The position numbers were made by a program, and so were the translations under genes. Under the pieces are notes generated by a model that saw only the letters and a program-made list of their open reading frames with translations, was not told where the DNA came from and ran no database searches. From contig NZ_CP154630.1 in assembly GCF_039555535.1 (NCBI RefSeq), forward strand, positions 757,001-821,000: a stretch of DNA of 64,000 bases, in the 5' to 3' direction. This DNA comes from Stenotrophomonas maltophilia. Its GTDB lineage: Bacteria; Pseudomonadota; Gammaproteobacteria; Xanthomonadales; Xanthomonadaceae. Below are positions 11,003 through 19,859 of the stretch, in pieces. How positions within the stretch are numbered: position 1 is the first letter of the stretch; the number at the start of each line of letters is the position of its first letter.

Positions 11003-11830
11003 TCAGCCCCGCAGCAGTTTCAGCACTGAAGTGGTCGGCTTGGCCAAGTTCAAGGTGTAGAAATGCAGGCCGGGTGCGCCGCCTTCGATCAGGCGCTGGC
11101 ACAGCCGGGCCACCACTTCGGTGCCGAACGCACGCACCGATTCGGCGTCATCACCGTAGGCCTGCATCTTGCGGCTGATCCAGCGCGGAATCTCCGCGCC
11201 GCATTGTTCTGAGAAGCGACGCAGCTGGCTGAAGTTGGCGATCGGCATGATGCCGGGGGTGATCGGTACCTGCACGCCCAGCCGGCGCACTTCGTCGACG
11301 AAATGGAAGTACGCGTCCGGGTTGAAGAAGTACTGGGTGATCGCCGCATCGGCGCCGGCATCGATCTTGGCTTTGAAGTGCTTCAGGTCGGCCAGCGCAT
11401 CGCTCGCCTGCGGGTGCGTCTCCGGATACGCGCCCACTTCGATGTGGAACGCATCGCCGTGCTCGGCGCGGATGAAGGCGATCAGCTCGGCGGCATAACG
11501 CATGTCGCCGGGGAAGCCCATGCCCGAGGGCAGGTCACCGCGCAGCGCGACCAGGCGACGGCAGCCGATGGCGCGGTACAGCTTGAGCAGCTCGCGGATT
11601 TCCTGGCGGGTGCCGCCGACACAGGACAGGTGCGGCGCGGCATCGAAGCCGTGATGCTGGTTGAGGTGGCGCACGGTCTCGGAGGTATAGCTCAGGGTTG
11701 AGCCACCGGCGCCGAAGGTACACGACACGTATTGGGGATCGTAGTCCTTCAACTTGGCCGCGGCACGGTCCAGCTGGCTGCGCTGTTCGTCGGTCTTGGG
11801 CGGATAGAACTCGAAGCTGATGGCGGTCAT
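11003..11830 (-). CDS. metF: Methylenetetrahydrofolate reductase
   Basis: MetF is the FAD enzyme that reduces 5,10-methylene-THF to 5-methyl-THF for methionine synthesis. The 275-residue product has the TIM-barrel start ISFEFYPPKTDEQ with the catalytic Glu, the motif CTFGAGGS (about residues 37-44) and RGDLPSG. TPGIMPI lies in the second half. The length is normal for bacterial MetF. A perfect short palindrome (11870-11883) about 40 bases upstream of the start may be an operator. In some SAH-riboswitch operons metF follows ahcY. Here it lies 6.3 kb away with other genes between. Confidence 0.97.
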   Translation of the reverse strand: MTAISFEFYPPKTDEQRSQLDRAAAKLKDYDPQYVSCTFGAGGSTLSYTSETVRHLNQHHGFDAAPHLSCVGGTRQEIRELLKLYRAIGCRRLVALRGDLPSGMGFPGDMRYAAELIAFIRAEHGDAFHIEVGAYPETHPQASDALADLKHFKAKIDAGADAAITQYFFNPDAYFHFVDEVRRLGVQVPITPGIMPIANFSQLRRFSEQCGAEIPRWISRKMQAYGDDAESVRAFGTEVVARLCQRLIEGGAPGLHFYTLNLAKPTTSVLKLLRG

Positions 11831-11869
11831 GGCGCGGGCGGCGGCGGTTGGTGCGGAGCAGTATATCTC

Positions 11870-11883
11870 TCCATCAAGATGGA
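11870..11883 (-). promoter_or_regulatory. Candidate operator upstream of metF
   Basis: TCCATC-AA-GATGGA is a perfect 6+6 palindrome in an AT-rich patch (TATATCTC before, TGTTTTAT after), 40-53 bases upstream of the metF ATG. The position suits a repressor site. The protein that binds it is not known from this window. Confidence 0.35.
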
Positions 11884-12033
11884 TGTTTTATGGTCGCGTG
11901 AGGGCCCGCCAGCCCCAGCCTGCGACCGTTCGCCCCGCCGTTCGGCCGCTGCTCCGAAATCGCAACCGGTATGCATCGACCGGGCCCACGCTGTTCCCAT
12001 CCCGGCAACACCCACCCGATGAAGGAGCAGACG

Positions 12034-12960
12034 ATGAAGATCTTCCTGGCACTCTGGTACGCAATGAAGGCGCTGGCCCGGTTGGCGATGATCGGCATGG
12101 CGATGGCCGTGCTTGGCTCCGGTTCGGCCCATGCGGCGGCCGCCACAGGCACCGGCAAGGTGCAGGTCGAGGTGGTCGGCAAGGGCCGTCCGCTGCTGAT
12201 GATTCCCGGTCTCAACAGCAGCGCCGAGGTCTGGCGCGAGACCTGCCTGGCGCTGAAGGACGTGCAGTGCCATCTGGCGCAGCTGCCGGGCTTTGCCGGC
12301 GCCACGCCCGCCGACCCGCGCCCGGCCGACTTCCTGCCGGCGATGCGTGGGCAGCTGCTGGCCTACCTGCATGACCGGCAGCTGGGCCCGGTGGTGGTGG
12401 TCGGGCACAGCCTGGGCGGCCTGCTGGGCCTGCAGATGGCGCAGGCCCAGCCGAAGGCGGTCAGCGCCCTGGTGGTGGTTGATGCATTGCCGTTCCTACC
12501 GGCGGCGCGCGACCCGAACGCCACCGCGAACAGCGTGCGGCCGATGGCCGACCAGCTGCGCAAGGGCATGCTCGCCGCCGACGCCGCGCAATGGCAGGCA
12601 CAGTTGAAGGCGGGCCTGCCGGGCATGACCCGCGATCCGCAGCGGCAGGCCGAGCTGGGCGGCTGGGGCGAGAGCAGTGATCGCCAGACCACCGCCGACG
12701 CCATGCACGCGGTGATGACCACCGACCTGCGTGACAGCATCGCCTCGATCAGCGCGCCGACGCTGGTGCTGGGCAGCTGGGCCGGCTACCAGCCGATGGG
12801 GGGTACCGAGGAAAGCACCCGCGCCGTATTCCAGGCCCAGTACGCGAAACTGCAGGGCGTGCAGGTCGCGATGAGCGCGCAGGGGTTCCACTTCCTGATG
12901 TGGGATGATCCGCGCTGGCTGCAGGAGCAGGTGCAGGCCTTCCTCGACCGCCACCCCTGA
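12034..12960 (+). CDS. Secreted alpha/beta-fold hydrolase
   Basis: The 308-residue protein has a long signal peptide (about residues 1-36, ending GSAHAAAA) and an alpha/beta hydrolase domain. The nucleophile elbow is GHSLGG with Ser126, and the oxyanion region is MIPGLNSSAEVW. A late His in GFHFLMWDD would complete the triad. The substrate is unknown. The ATG at 12034 has AAGGAG 6 bases upstream and is preferred to the ATG at 12019. Only 18 bases separate it from a LytS-type sensor kinase gene, so the three genes probably form one operon. Confidence 0.85.
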   Translation: MKIFLALWYAMKALARLAMIGMAMAVLGSGSAHAAAATGTGKVQVEVVGKGRPLLMIPGLNSSAEVWRETCLALKDVQCHLAQLPGFAGATPADPRPADFLPAMRGQLLAYLHDRQLGPVVVVGHSLGGLLGLQMAQAQPKAVSALVVVDALPFLPAARDPNATANSVRPMADQLRKGMLAADAAQWQAQLKAGLPGMTRDPQRQAELGGWGESSDRQTTADAMHAVMTTDLRDSIASISAPTLVLGSWAGYQPMGGTEESTRAVFQAQYAKLQGVQVAMSAQGFHFLMWDDPRWLQEQVQAFLDRHP

Positions 12961-12978
12961 GTTTCAACACGTCTCGGA

Positions 12979-14031
12979 ATGGACATGCGGGATTCCTCTT
13001 CGTCGGTACGCTTCTGGCTGCTCAATGCACTGGTGTGGGCGCTCTACGGCGCTGCGGGCCTTGGCTTGCGGCATGCCTATCTCGCCGACGCCGGAAGTGC
13101 CGGTGTACTGATCACGGTCGGCCTGGCGGTGACCCTGTTCGGGTGCAGCGGCGGCATCCGCGCCTTGGCCCTGCGCGCCGGCTGGTGGTCGCGCGGTACC
13201 GTCGGGTTGCTGCTGCGACTGGCGCTGTCAGTGGCCGTGGGGGCCGCGCTGGCGCAGGCGTTGGTGAACATCGCGCTGCACGCAGCGCTGGCTTGGGGAT
13301 GGGTAGGCATCGGGCGCCAGGTGGCCGACTTCAGCCCCAAGGCGCTGCTGCTCTACTGGTACACCACGGCGGTGATGCTGGCACTGTGGACCGCACTCTG
13401 GGCGAGCCTGCACAGCCTTCGCCGCATTCGCGGTGCCGAACTGGCGCGCCTGCGTGCCGAAGCCGAACGCAGTGCGCTGGAACGTGATGCGCTGCGTGCG
13501 CGGCTCAATCCGCACTTCATGTTCAATGCGCTGAACAATCTGCGCGCGCTGATCCTGGAGGATCCCGAACGCGCGCGCGACATGGTCACGCGGTTGTCGC
13601 GGACGCTGCGCCAGGCGCTGGCGCACAATCGCAGCGAGCAGGTCACGCTGGCCGAAGAACTGGCGGTGGTGGATGACTATCTGGCGATCGAGGGCATCCA
13701 CTTCGAGCAGCGCCTGCAGGTAGCTCGGCACATCGATGCCGACGCCCTGCAGGCGCAGTTGCCGGCGATGGCGCTGCAGTTGCTGGTGGAAAATGCGATC
13801 AAGCACGGCATCGCCAGTCGTCCCGGCGGTGGCGGGATAGAGATCCGGGCCACGTTGGACGACGACGTGTTGCGCCTTCAGGTGGACAACCCGCTGGGCA
13901 ACGCCAGCGAGCCCACCCACGGGCATGGTGTGGGTCTGGCCTATCTGCGTGCGCAGCTCGGTTCGCGTGGCCGTTTCACCCTGCAGCCGGTCGGCGACCG
14001 CATGCAGGCCCTGCTGGAGATTCCGCAATGA
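12979..14031 (+). CDS. LytS/AlgZ-type sensor histidine kinase
   Basis: The 350-residue protein has about four membrane segments in residues 10-150 with little extracytoplasmic sequence. A short coiled stretch (LARLRAEAERSALERDALRA) and a His-kinase domain of the LytS family follow. The phosphoacceptor is His179 in NPHFMFNALNNL. The ATP-binding part has the N box ENAIKHGI and the glycine box GHGVGLAYLR. It probably senses a signal in or near the membrane and phosphorylates the LytTR regulator encoded next, to which it is joined by an ATGA overlap. Confidence 0.92.
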   Translation: MDMRDSSSSVRFWLLNALVWALYGAAGLGLRHAYLADAGSAGVLITVGLAVTLFGCSGGIRALALRAGWWSRGTVGLLLRLALSVAVGAALAQALVNIALHAALAWGWVGIGRQVADFSPKALLLYWYTTAVMLALWTALWASLHSLRRIRGAELARLRAEAERSALERDALRARLNPHFMFNALNNLRALILEDPERARDMVTRLSRTLRQALAHNRSEQVTLAEELAVVDDYLAIEGIHFEQRLQVARHIDADALQAQLPAMALQLLVENAIKHGIASRPGGGGIEIRATLDDDVLRLQVDNPLGNASEPTHGHGVGLAYLRAQLGSRGRFTLQPVGDRMQALLEIPQ

Positions 14032-14759
14032 GTCGCGTACTGCGCGTGTTGATCGTCGATGATGCACGGTTGGCGCGGCAGGAGCTTCGCACGCTGTTGT
14101 CGGCGTTGCCCTGGGTGCAGTGCGTGGGCGAAGCCGACGATGTGCCCGCCGCGCGCGAGGCGATCGCCACGCTGGCGCCGGACCTGGTGCTGCTGGACGT
14201 GCAGATGCCCTCCGGCAGCGGTTTCGATGTGCTGGACGGTCTGGAAACGGTGCCGGCGGTGGTGTTCGTCACCGCTTACGACACCTATGCCGTGCGCGCG
14301 TTCCAGGCCAACGCGCTGGACTACCTGGTGAAGCCGGTGGAGGCGCCGCGGTTGCTCGAGGCGCTGGAGCGGGCACGTCAGCGCGAAGTGGCTTCAGCCG
14401 AGGCGCCAGAGTCGCGCGGCACGCTGGGCGCGCAGGACCAGGTGTTCGTGCGCGAGGGCGAACGCTGCTGGTTCGTCGCGGTCTCTGAGATCCGCCGGCT
14501 GGTGGTGGATGGCAACTACACGCGGCTGTGGTTCCGTGACCAGAACGCCTTGCTGACCCGCAGCCTGAGCGCGCTGGAAGCACGCCTGCCGCAGGATCTG
14601 TTCTTCCGTGCCAACCGCAACACCCTGGTCAACCTGCGCCGCATCCGTGGCGTAACGCCAAGCATTGCCGATGGCTACGACCTGACGCTGGACGACGGCA
14701 GTGAAGTGGACGTGTCGCGGCGGCAGGCGCGGGAACTGCGCGAGCGGATGGCGTTGTAG
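14028..14759 (+). CDS. LytTR-family response regulator (AlgR-like)
   Basis: The 243-residue protein has a receiver domain with phosphoacceptor Asp57 (LVLLDVQMPSG) and the conserved VKPVE lysine. A C-terminal LytTR DNA-binding domain of about residues 140-240 includes FFRANRNTLVNLRRI. It is the obvious partner of the preceding kinase. Its targets are unknown, but the upstream secreted hydrolase gene is a candidate. The stop codon lies in a small GTAGCG-GT-CGCTAC palindrome shared with the convergent amidohydrolase gene. Confidence 0.93.
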   Translation: MSRVLRVLIVDDARLARQELRTLLSALPWVQCVGEADDVPAAREAIATLAPDLVLLDVQMPSGSGFDVLDGLETVPAVVFVTAYDTYAVRAFQANALDYLVKPVEAPRLLEALERARQREVASAEAPESRGTLGAQDQVFVREGERCWFVAVSEIRRLVVDGNYTRLWFRDQNALLTRSLSALEARLPQDLFFRANRNTLVNLRRIRGVTPSIADGYDLTLDDGSEVDVSRRQARELRERMAL

Positions 14760-14769
14760 CGGTCGCTAC
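14756..14769. repeat. GTAG...CTAC palindrome holding two stop codons
   Basis: GTAGCG-GT-CGCTAC. The TAG at 14757-14759 ends the LytTR gene, and the TAG on the other strand (14768-14766) ends the amidohydrolase gene. It is either a minimal GTAG element or an eroded one. Confidence 0.6.
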
Positions 14770-16283
14770 AGCTCGGCGCTGACCGGGCTGGTGAGGAAGC
14801 CCCACAGCAGGCGTGCCATCACTGCTGGAGAACGCGCCTGCGAACGCGCATACACCAGCAACGCATCCAGCCGCGGGCGGTCGTAGAGATGGCCGGCCAG
14901 CAGCACCGCGTGGATGCGACGGGTGTTTGCGCTGTCCTGCAGCGGGTCGCCATCGAGGAGGACCAGATCGGCGGCCTTGCCGACCTCGACGCTGCCATGT
15001 GATGCCTGCAGCTGCAGATGGCGCGCGGCCTGCAGCGTGGCGGCACGCAGTACGTCGGCCCGGCTCATGCCGGCATGCCGCAGCCACTGCAGTTCATCGT
15101 GGTAGCGGAAGCCGCCCAGTCCGGTATCGGTGCCGACCAGCACGGTGACGCCGGCACGATGCGCGGCGCCGGTGAGCGCCAAGCCATGCGCGAAGTAGGC
15201 CTTCAGCGCGTCTTCGCCGCGCAACCCGGGGTAGCGACTTGCGGTTGCCTCCAGGTCGTCACGCCAGGCCCAGCGTGACAGTGGATCCAGGTAGGCCAGG
15301 CGTGGATCGTTGATGAAGGCGGGATCGCGTGCGCGCGCATCCTCCTCCCGGGTGACATGGGTCGGCACGAATGCTGCGCCGCTGGCCTGCATCAGGCCGA
15401 ACGCTTCGTCGCAGAGCGCGGGCTGATGACCACTGACCATCCGTTCGGCCAGAGCGGTCGGGTCTTCGCCGTCGAGGGTGCCACCACGCCAGGCGGCTGC
15501 ATGGTCGAAGCAATGCCGCACGAACAGATGGGCATGTTCGAAGCTGCGCTGGCCTGCCTGTACCGCGTCTTCCAGAGGCACCGCCCTTGGCAGGTGACCA
15601 ACCAGTGGACGGTGAAGCTGCCGTGCTTCGGTGGCCAGCCGCTGGTAGGTATCCGCACGCAGCCGGTTGTAGACCTTCAGCGCGTGGACACCACGCGCGC
15701 TGTACGTGCGTGCCCGCAACGCGGCAGCCTCCGGCGAGAGCGACGGGTCCTCGAAATAGAAGCTGGCGACCTGTACGAAGCGTGGTGCGGCCTGTTGCCC
15801 TGCGATGGCCTGCCCGGTCCAGCGGCGCTTGTCGGCCACGCAGGCGATCAGCGGGTCGGTAGCCTGCGGGCAGTCCATCATGTCGCGGGTGCCGGTAATG
15901 CCATTGGCCAGCATCAGCGGGAACTGCAGTTGCGGTGACAGCTGCAGTGCATGGGTATGCATGTCCCAGAAGCCCGGCACCAGCCAGCGGCCGCCGGCAT
16001 CGAGGATAGGCAGCGTCGTGTCGTGTGCATCATTGCCGATGGCGGTGATGATGCCGTTGCGCAGGGTGACGCTGGTCGGCTCGCCGGCAATGCCGTTGTG
16101 CACGTCCACCACCCGTACGTTGACGATCACGCGGCTGTTGCCGGGTTCGGGTAGCGGCGGTGCCGACAGTGGCCAGAGCAGGGCAGAGGCGAACAGCAAT
16201 GGCGGCGCCAGCAGGAGGATGGCCAGTACGATCGGCCACCGCCGACGGCGGGCGGAACGGGGCAACGCGCGTGCTGCATCCAT
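14766..16283 (-). CDS. Amidohydrolase family protein, exported
   Basis: The 505-residue protein has an N-terminal membrane or signal segment (about residues 15-40, IVLAILLLAPPLLFASALLW) and an amidohydrolase-superfamily fold. The metal motif is HTHALQ after GFWDM. A central His follows in VGHLPRA, and TDTGLGGF gives the late Asp. The C-terminal beta sandwich carries the imidazolonepropionase-like GKAADLVLLDGDPLQD. It is probably a periplasmic metal-dependent hydrolase of small cyclic amides or dipeptides. The exact substrate cannot be read. It is convergent with the LytTR regulator. Confidence 0.85.
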   Translation of the reverse strand: MDAARALPRSARRRRWPIVLAILLLAPPLLFASALLWPLSAPPLPEPGNSRVIVNVRVVDVHNGIAGEPTSVTLRNGIITAIGNDAHDTTLPILDAGGRWLVPGFWDMHTHALQLSPQLQFPLMLANGITGTRDMMDCPQATDPLIACVADKRRWTGQAIAGQQAAPRFVQVASFYFEDPSLSPEAAALRARTYSARGVHALKVYNRLRADTYQRLATEARQLHRPLVGHLPRAVPLEDAVQAGQRSFEHAHLFVRHCFDHAAAWRGGTLDGEDPTALAERMVSGHQPALCDEAFGLMQASGAAFVPTHVTREEDARARDPAFINDPRLAYLDPLSRWAWRDDLEATASRYPGLRGEDALKAYFAHGLALTGAAHRAGVTVLVGTDTGLGGFRYHDELQWLRHAGMSRADVLRAATLQAARHLQLQASHGSVEVGKAADLVLLDGDPLQDSANTRRIHAVLLAGHLYDRPRLDALLVYARSQARSPAVMARLLWGFLTSPVSAEL

Positions 16284-16419
16284 GAGCCGGCGATCCTTGT
16301 AATGGGTCGTCCGCAGGGTGCTGCAAGCTGGACGCGGGCGCCAGTGACCATCGGCATCCGGCCCGGCCTGCCTCCGTGGCGGTTACCCTGTGCGGTGGAA
16401 CCCCTGATCACGCCCTGCC

Positions 16420-16977
16420 ATGTCCATCGTCCTCACCGACTTCGCCCGTCCCCGCCTGTTCCCGCGCGTGCCGCGCGGCAACACCATCCAGGACTGCACT
16501 GCCGAGCAGTTCGAAGCCCACCTCAACGCGCATGCGCCGCTGAAGGTGCTCGATGGCTACGCACCCTTCTGCAAGCTGTTCGTCTACGAGAACTGGACCA
16601 GCACGCGCTGCCTGACGGTGCCGATCACCGAGGCCAACCGCCACCAGCTGCGCAGTGGCTACGAGGCGCGCAATCGTGACGAGCTGCCGGTGCTGGTGCG
16701 CTGGTTCGAAGGCGTGGAGTCCCCGCGTGCAAACTATCTGGTGGTGATCCTGTACAGCGCCGAGCAGCTGGCGAAGGAAGGTTCACCGATCGAAGCCGAC
16801 TGGGGCATTGTCGGCTGCATCTACACCGCGGAACCGGAAGAAGTGCCGATGGCGCCGATCACGATGATGCGCAATGCGCTGGGGGTGGAGGAGGGCGGAT
16901 CCGGCGTGCCGCTGGACCGCGAGGCCTACCGGCGCTCGGTCGCGTTCTGGGAGAGCAACGCCAACTGGCGGCCGTGA
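16420..16977 (+). CDS. DUF3228 family protein
   Basis: The 185-residue soluble protein matches my memory of the DUF3228 family (FEAHLNAHAPLKVLDGYAPF, then CKLFVYENWTSTR, and a WGIVGCIYTAEPEE segment). No signal peptide, membrane segment or catalytic motif is visible. The C-terminus RSVAFWESNANWRP is characteristic. It is monocistronic, followed by a single GTAG element. Function unknown. Confidence 0.75.
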   Translation: MSIVLTDFARPRLFPRVPRGNTIQDCTAEQFEAHLNAHAPLKVLDGYAPFCKLFVYENWTSTRCLTVPITEANRHQLRSGYEARNRDELPVLVRWFEGVESPRANYLVVILYSAEQLAKEGSPIEADWGIVGCIYTAEPEEVPMAPITMMRNALGVEEGGSGVPLDREAYRRSVAFWESNANWRP

Positions 16978-17009
16978 TTGCGGGGGATGCACATCCACGC
17001 GGAGGGTCA

Positions 17010-17034
17010 GTAGAGCCACGCCATGCGTGGCTGC
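17010..17034. repeat. GTAG (SMAG-type) palindrome
   Basis: GTAGAGCCACGCCATGCGTG, single copy between convergent genes. Confidence 0.8.
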
Positions 17035-17035
17035 T

Positions 17036-17527
17036 TCACCGGCCGCTGGTCTTCCACTCCCACCACGGGTAGTGATACTCGCGGTCGATGGCCTGCCAGT
17101 GCTGGCCGCACTGGGTGCAGGCAACGGTATGGCAATCGCCCCAACCATCCTCGGCCTCCTGCAACGAGATCAGCTGCACCTGCCCTTGTTCGATCAGGCG
17201 ACGCGGATCGAAGAACGGGTAGCCGGGATTGAGCACACACAGGCAGCCCTCGCGTGCCTGCCAGTAGCGCAATCGTTGCAGCGCGGCCTTGAGGTGGGCC
17301 TGGTTGCTGATCAGCATGCCGCCGAGCGCGATGCCTTGGCAGTGCTGTTCGATCAGGTCCGTATGCGCGGCCAATGCATCCAGCGAGGACGCGGTGAACA
17401 GCCGTGCGACCGTACGGGCGGCATCGGTGATGCGCTTGCCGTCGCGCGACAGCAGGTCCTGCAGCAACACGTCAGCCTGGGCATCCTCAAGCCGGAGCGA
17501 CGGCGTTGCGGACCACGGCCAGCGCAT
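17036..17527 (-). CDS. Protein of unknown function with C-terminal CxxC
   Basis: This 163-residue cytoplasmic protein is not recognised. The N-terminal two thirds look helical. The C-terminal part has four Cys/His-rich spots: CLCVLNP, DCHTVACTQCGQHW and REYHYPWWEWK. This pattern could fold as a small zinc ribbon. Its ATG shares one base with the ybaK stop (TGATG), so it is translationally coupled to ybaK and may belong to the same process. Confidence 0.65.
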   Translation of the reverse strand: MRWPWSATPSLRLEDAQADVLLQDLLSRDGKRITDAARTVARLFTASSLDALAAHTDLIEQHCQGIALGGMLISNQAHLKAALQRLRYWQAREGCLCVLNPGYPFFDPRRLIEQGQVQLISLQEAEDGWGDCHTVACTQCGQHWQAIDREYHYPWWEWKTSGR

Positions 17528-18000
17528 CAACGCACCTTTCCGATTGCCGCGTAGTGGCCGGCGGTCAGCCGCAGCAGATCGGTGGGTGCCAGTTCGACTT
17601 CCAACCCACGGCGTCCGGCGCTGACATGCAGTGCGGGCAGCGCTTCGGCACTGGCATCCAGGAACGTGCGCAGGCGCTTCTTCTGCCCGAGTGGGCTGAT
17701 GCCACCGACCAGGTAACCGGTCGCGCGCTGTGCGGCATCGGCGGCGGCCATCTCGCACTTCTTGCAGCCGGCCGCTTCGGCCAATGCCTTCAGGTCCAGC
17801 TGACCGGCTACCGGCACGATCGCCACCAGCAGTTCGTGCGCCTCGGTGCTGGCCAGCAGGGTCTTGAACACCTGGGCCGGGTCGAGGCCGAGCTTGTCGA
17901 CGGCTTCGCCGCCATACGATTCGGCGTGGGCGTCGTGCACATAGCTGCGCACGGTGTGGGCGATCTTCTCGCGCTTGAGGAGGTTGATGGCCGGGGTCAT
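17527..18000 (-). CDS. ybaK: Cys-tRNA(Pro) deacylase YbaK/EbsC
   Basis: YbaK is a free-standing editing enzyme related to the ProRS INS domain. It hydrolyses Cys-tRNA(Pro). The 157-residue protein has the family length, the strand FKTLLAS and a catalytic-region Lys in CKKCEMA, and the late motif GGISPLGQKKRL. ATG 18000 gives the standard start TPAINLLKREKIAHTV. A gene of unknown function overlaps its stop by one base. Confidence 0.92.
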   Translation of the reverse strand: MTPAINLLKREKIAHTVRSYVHDAHAESYGGEAVDKLGLDPAQVFKTLLASTEAHELLVAIVPVAGQLDLKALAEAAGCKKCEMAAADAAQRATGYLVGGISPLGQKKRLRTFLDASAEALPALHVSAGRRGLEVELAPTDLLRLTAGHYAAIGKVR

Positions 18001-18084
18001 GGGGGCATCGTAGCGCGTGCGGAACGCGGTGCCTTGACCGAGGCTACTGGGTGGATGGGTGATATGCGGTGGCACGCCAACGCA

Positions 18085-18110
18085 GAACGGGCGCCCGAAG
18101 GCGCCCGTTC
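18085..18110 (-). terminator. Terminator after ahcY
   Basis: GAACGGGCGC and GCGCCCGTTC form a 10-bp stem about 65 bases after the ahcY stop, followed on the - strand by TGCGTT. Confidence 0.6.
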
Positions 18111-18127
18111 CGTGTGCATCCGTTGCT

Positions 18128-18166
18128 GGGGTCAGAGCCCTTTCCTGCTGAAAGGGATCCGACCCC
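18128..18166. repeat. GGGGTC-family palindrome (reverse)
   Basis: GGGGTCAGAGCCC...GGGATCCGACCCC, 8 bases after the ahcY stop. It would form a hairpin in the ahcY 3' end. Confidence 0.9.
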
Positions 18167-18173
18167 GGCACGA

Positions 18174-19619
<1,446 letters not shown>

Positions 19620-19660
19620 TCGTGTGCTCCGGTTGTGGGCGAGCGGATGCTCGCATCTAG

Positions 19661-19736
19661 CCGGGCGCCGTTGTTACAAAGCCACCTTACCGAGCCTGGC
19701 CGGGCCTCGTGGGATCCGGTCGCAGCGCCCCTCGGC
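19661..19736 (-). promoter_or_regulatory. SAH riboswitch in the ahcY leader
   Basis: Read on the - strand, the leader holds the three conserved blocks of the S-adenosylhomocysteine riboswitch in order. These are CCGAGGGGCGCTGC (19735-19722), GCCAGGCTCGG (19700-19690) and AACGGCGCCC (19672-19663). CCGAG pairs with CTCGG, and GGGCGC pairs back to GGCGCC as in the family pseudoknot. The distance of about 42 bases to the ahcY ATG matches known members, in which SAH binding turns expression on. Confidence 0.9.
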
Positions 19737-19859
19737 AGGGGAGAACCCCCATTATATCGCGGCCCCAGCGTGACATCGGCATGACCCAACCATCGGCAGA
19801 TGGGGCCACGTGCACGGCCTGTTAAGGTCGGTGTTTTCACGCATCACACAGGTGGAACG

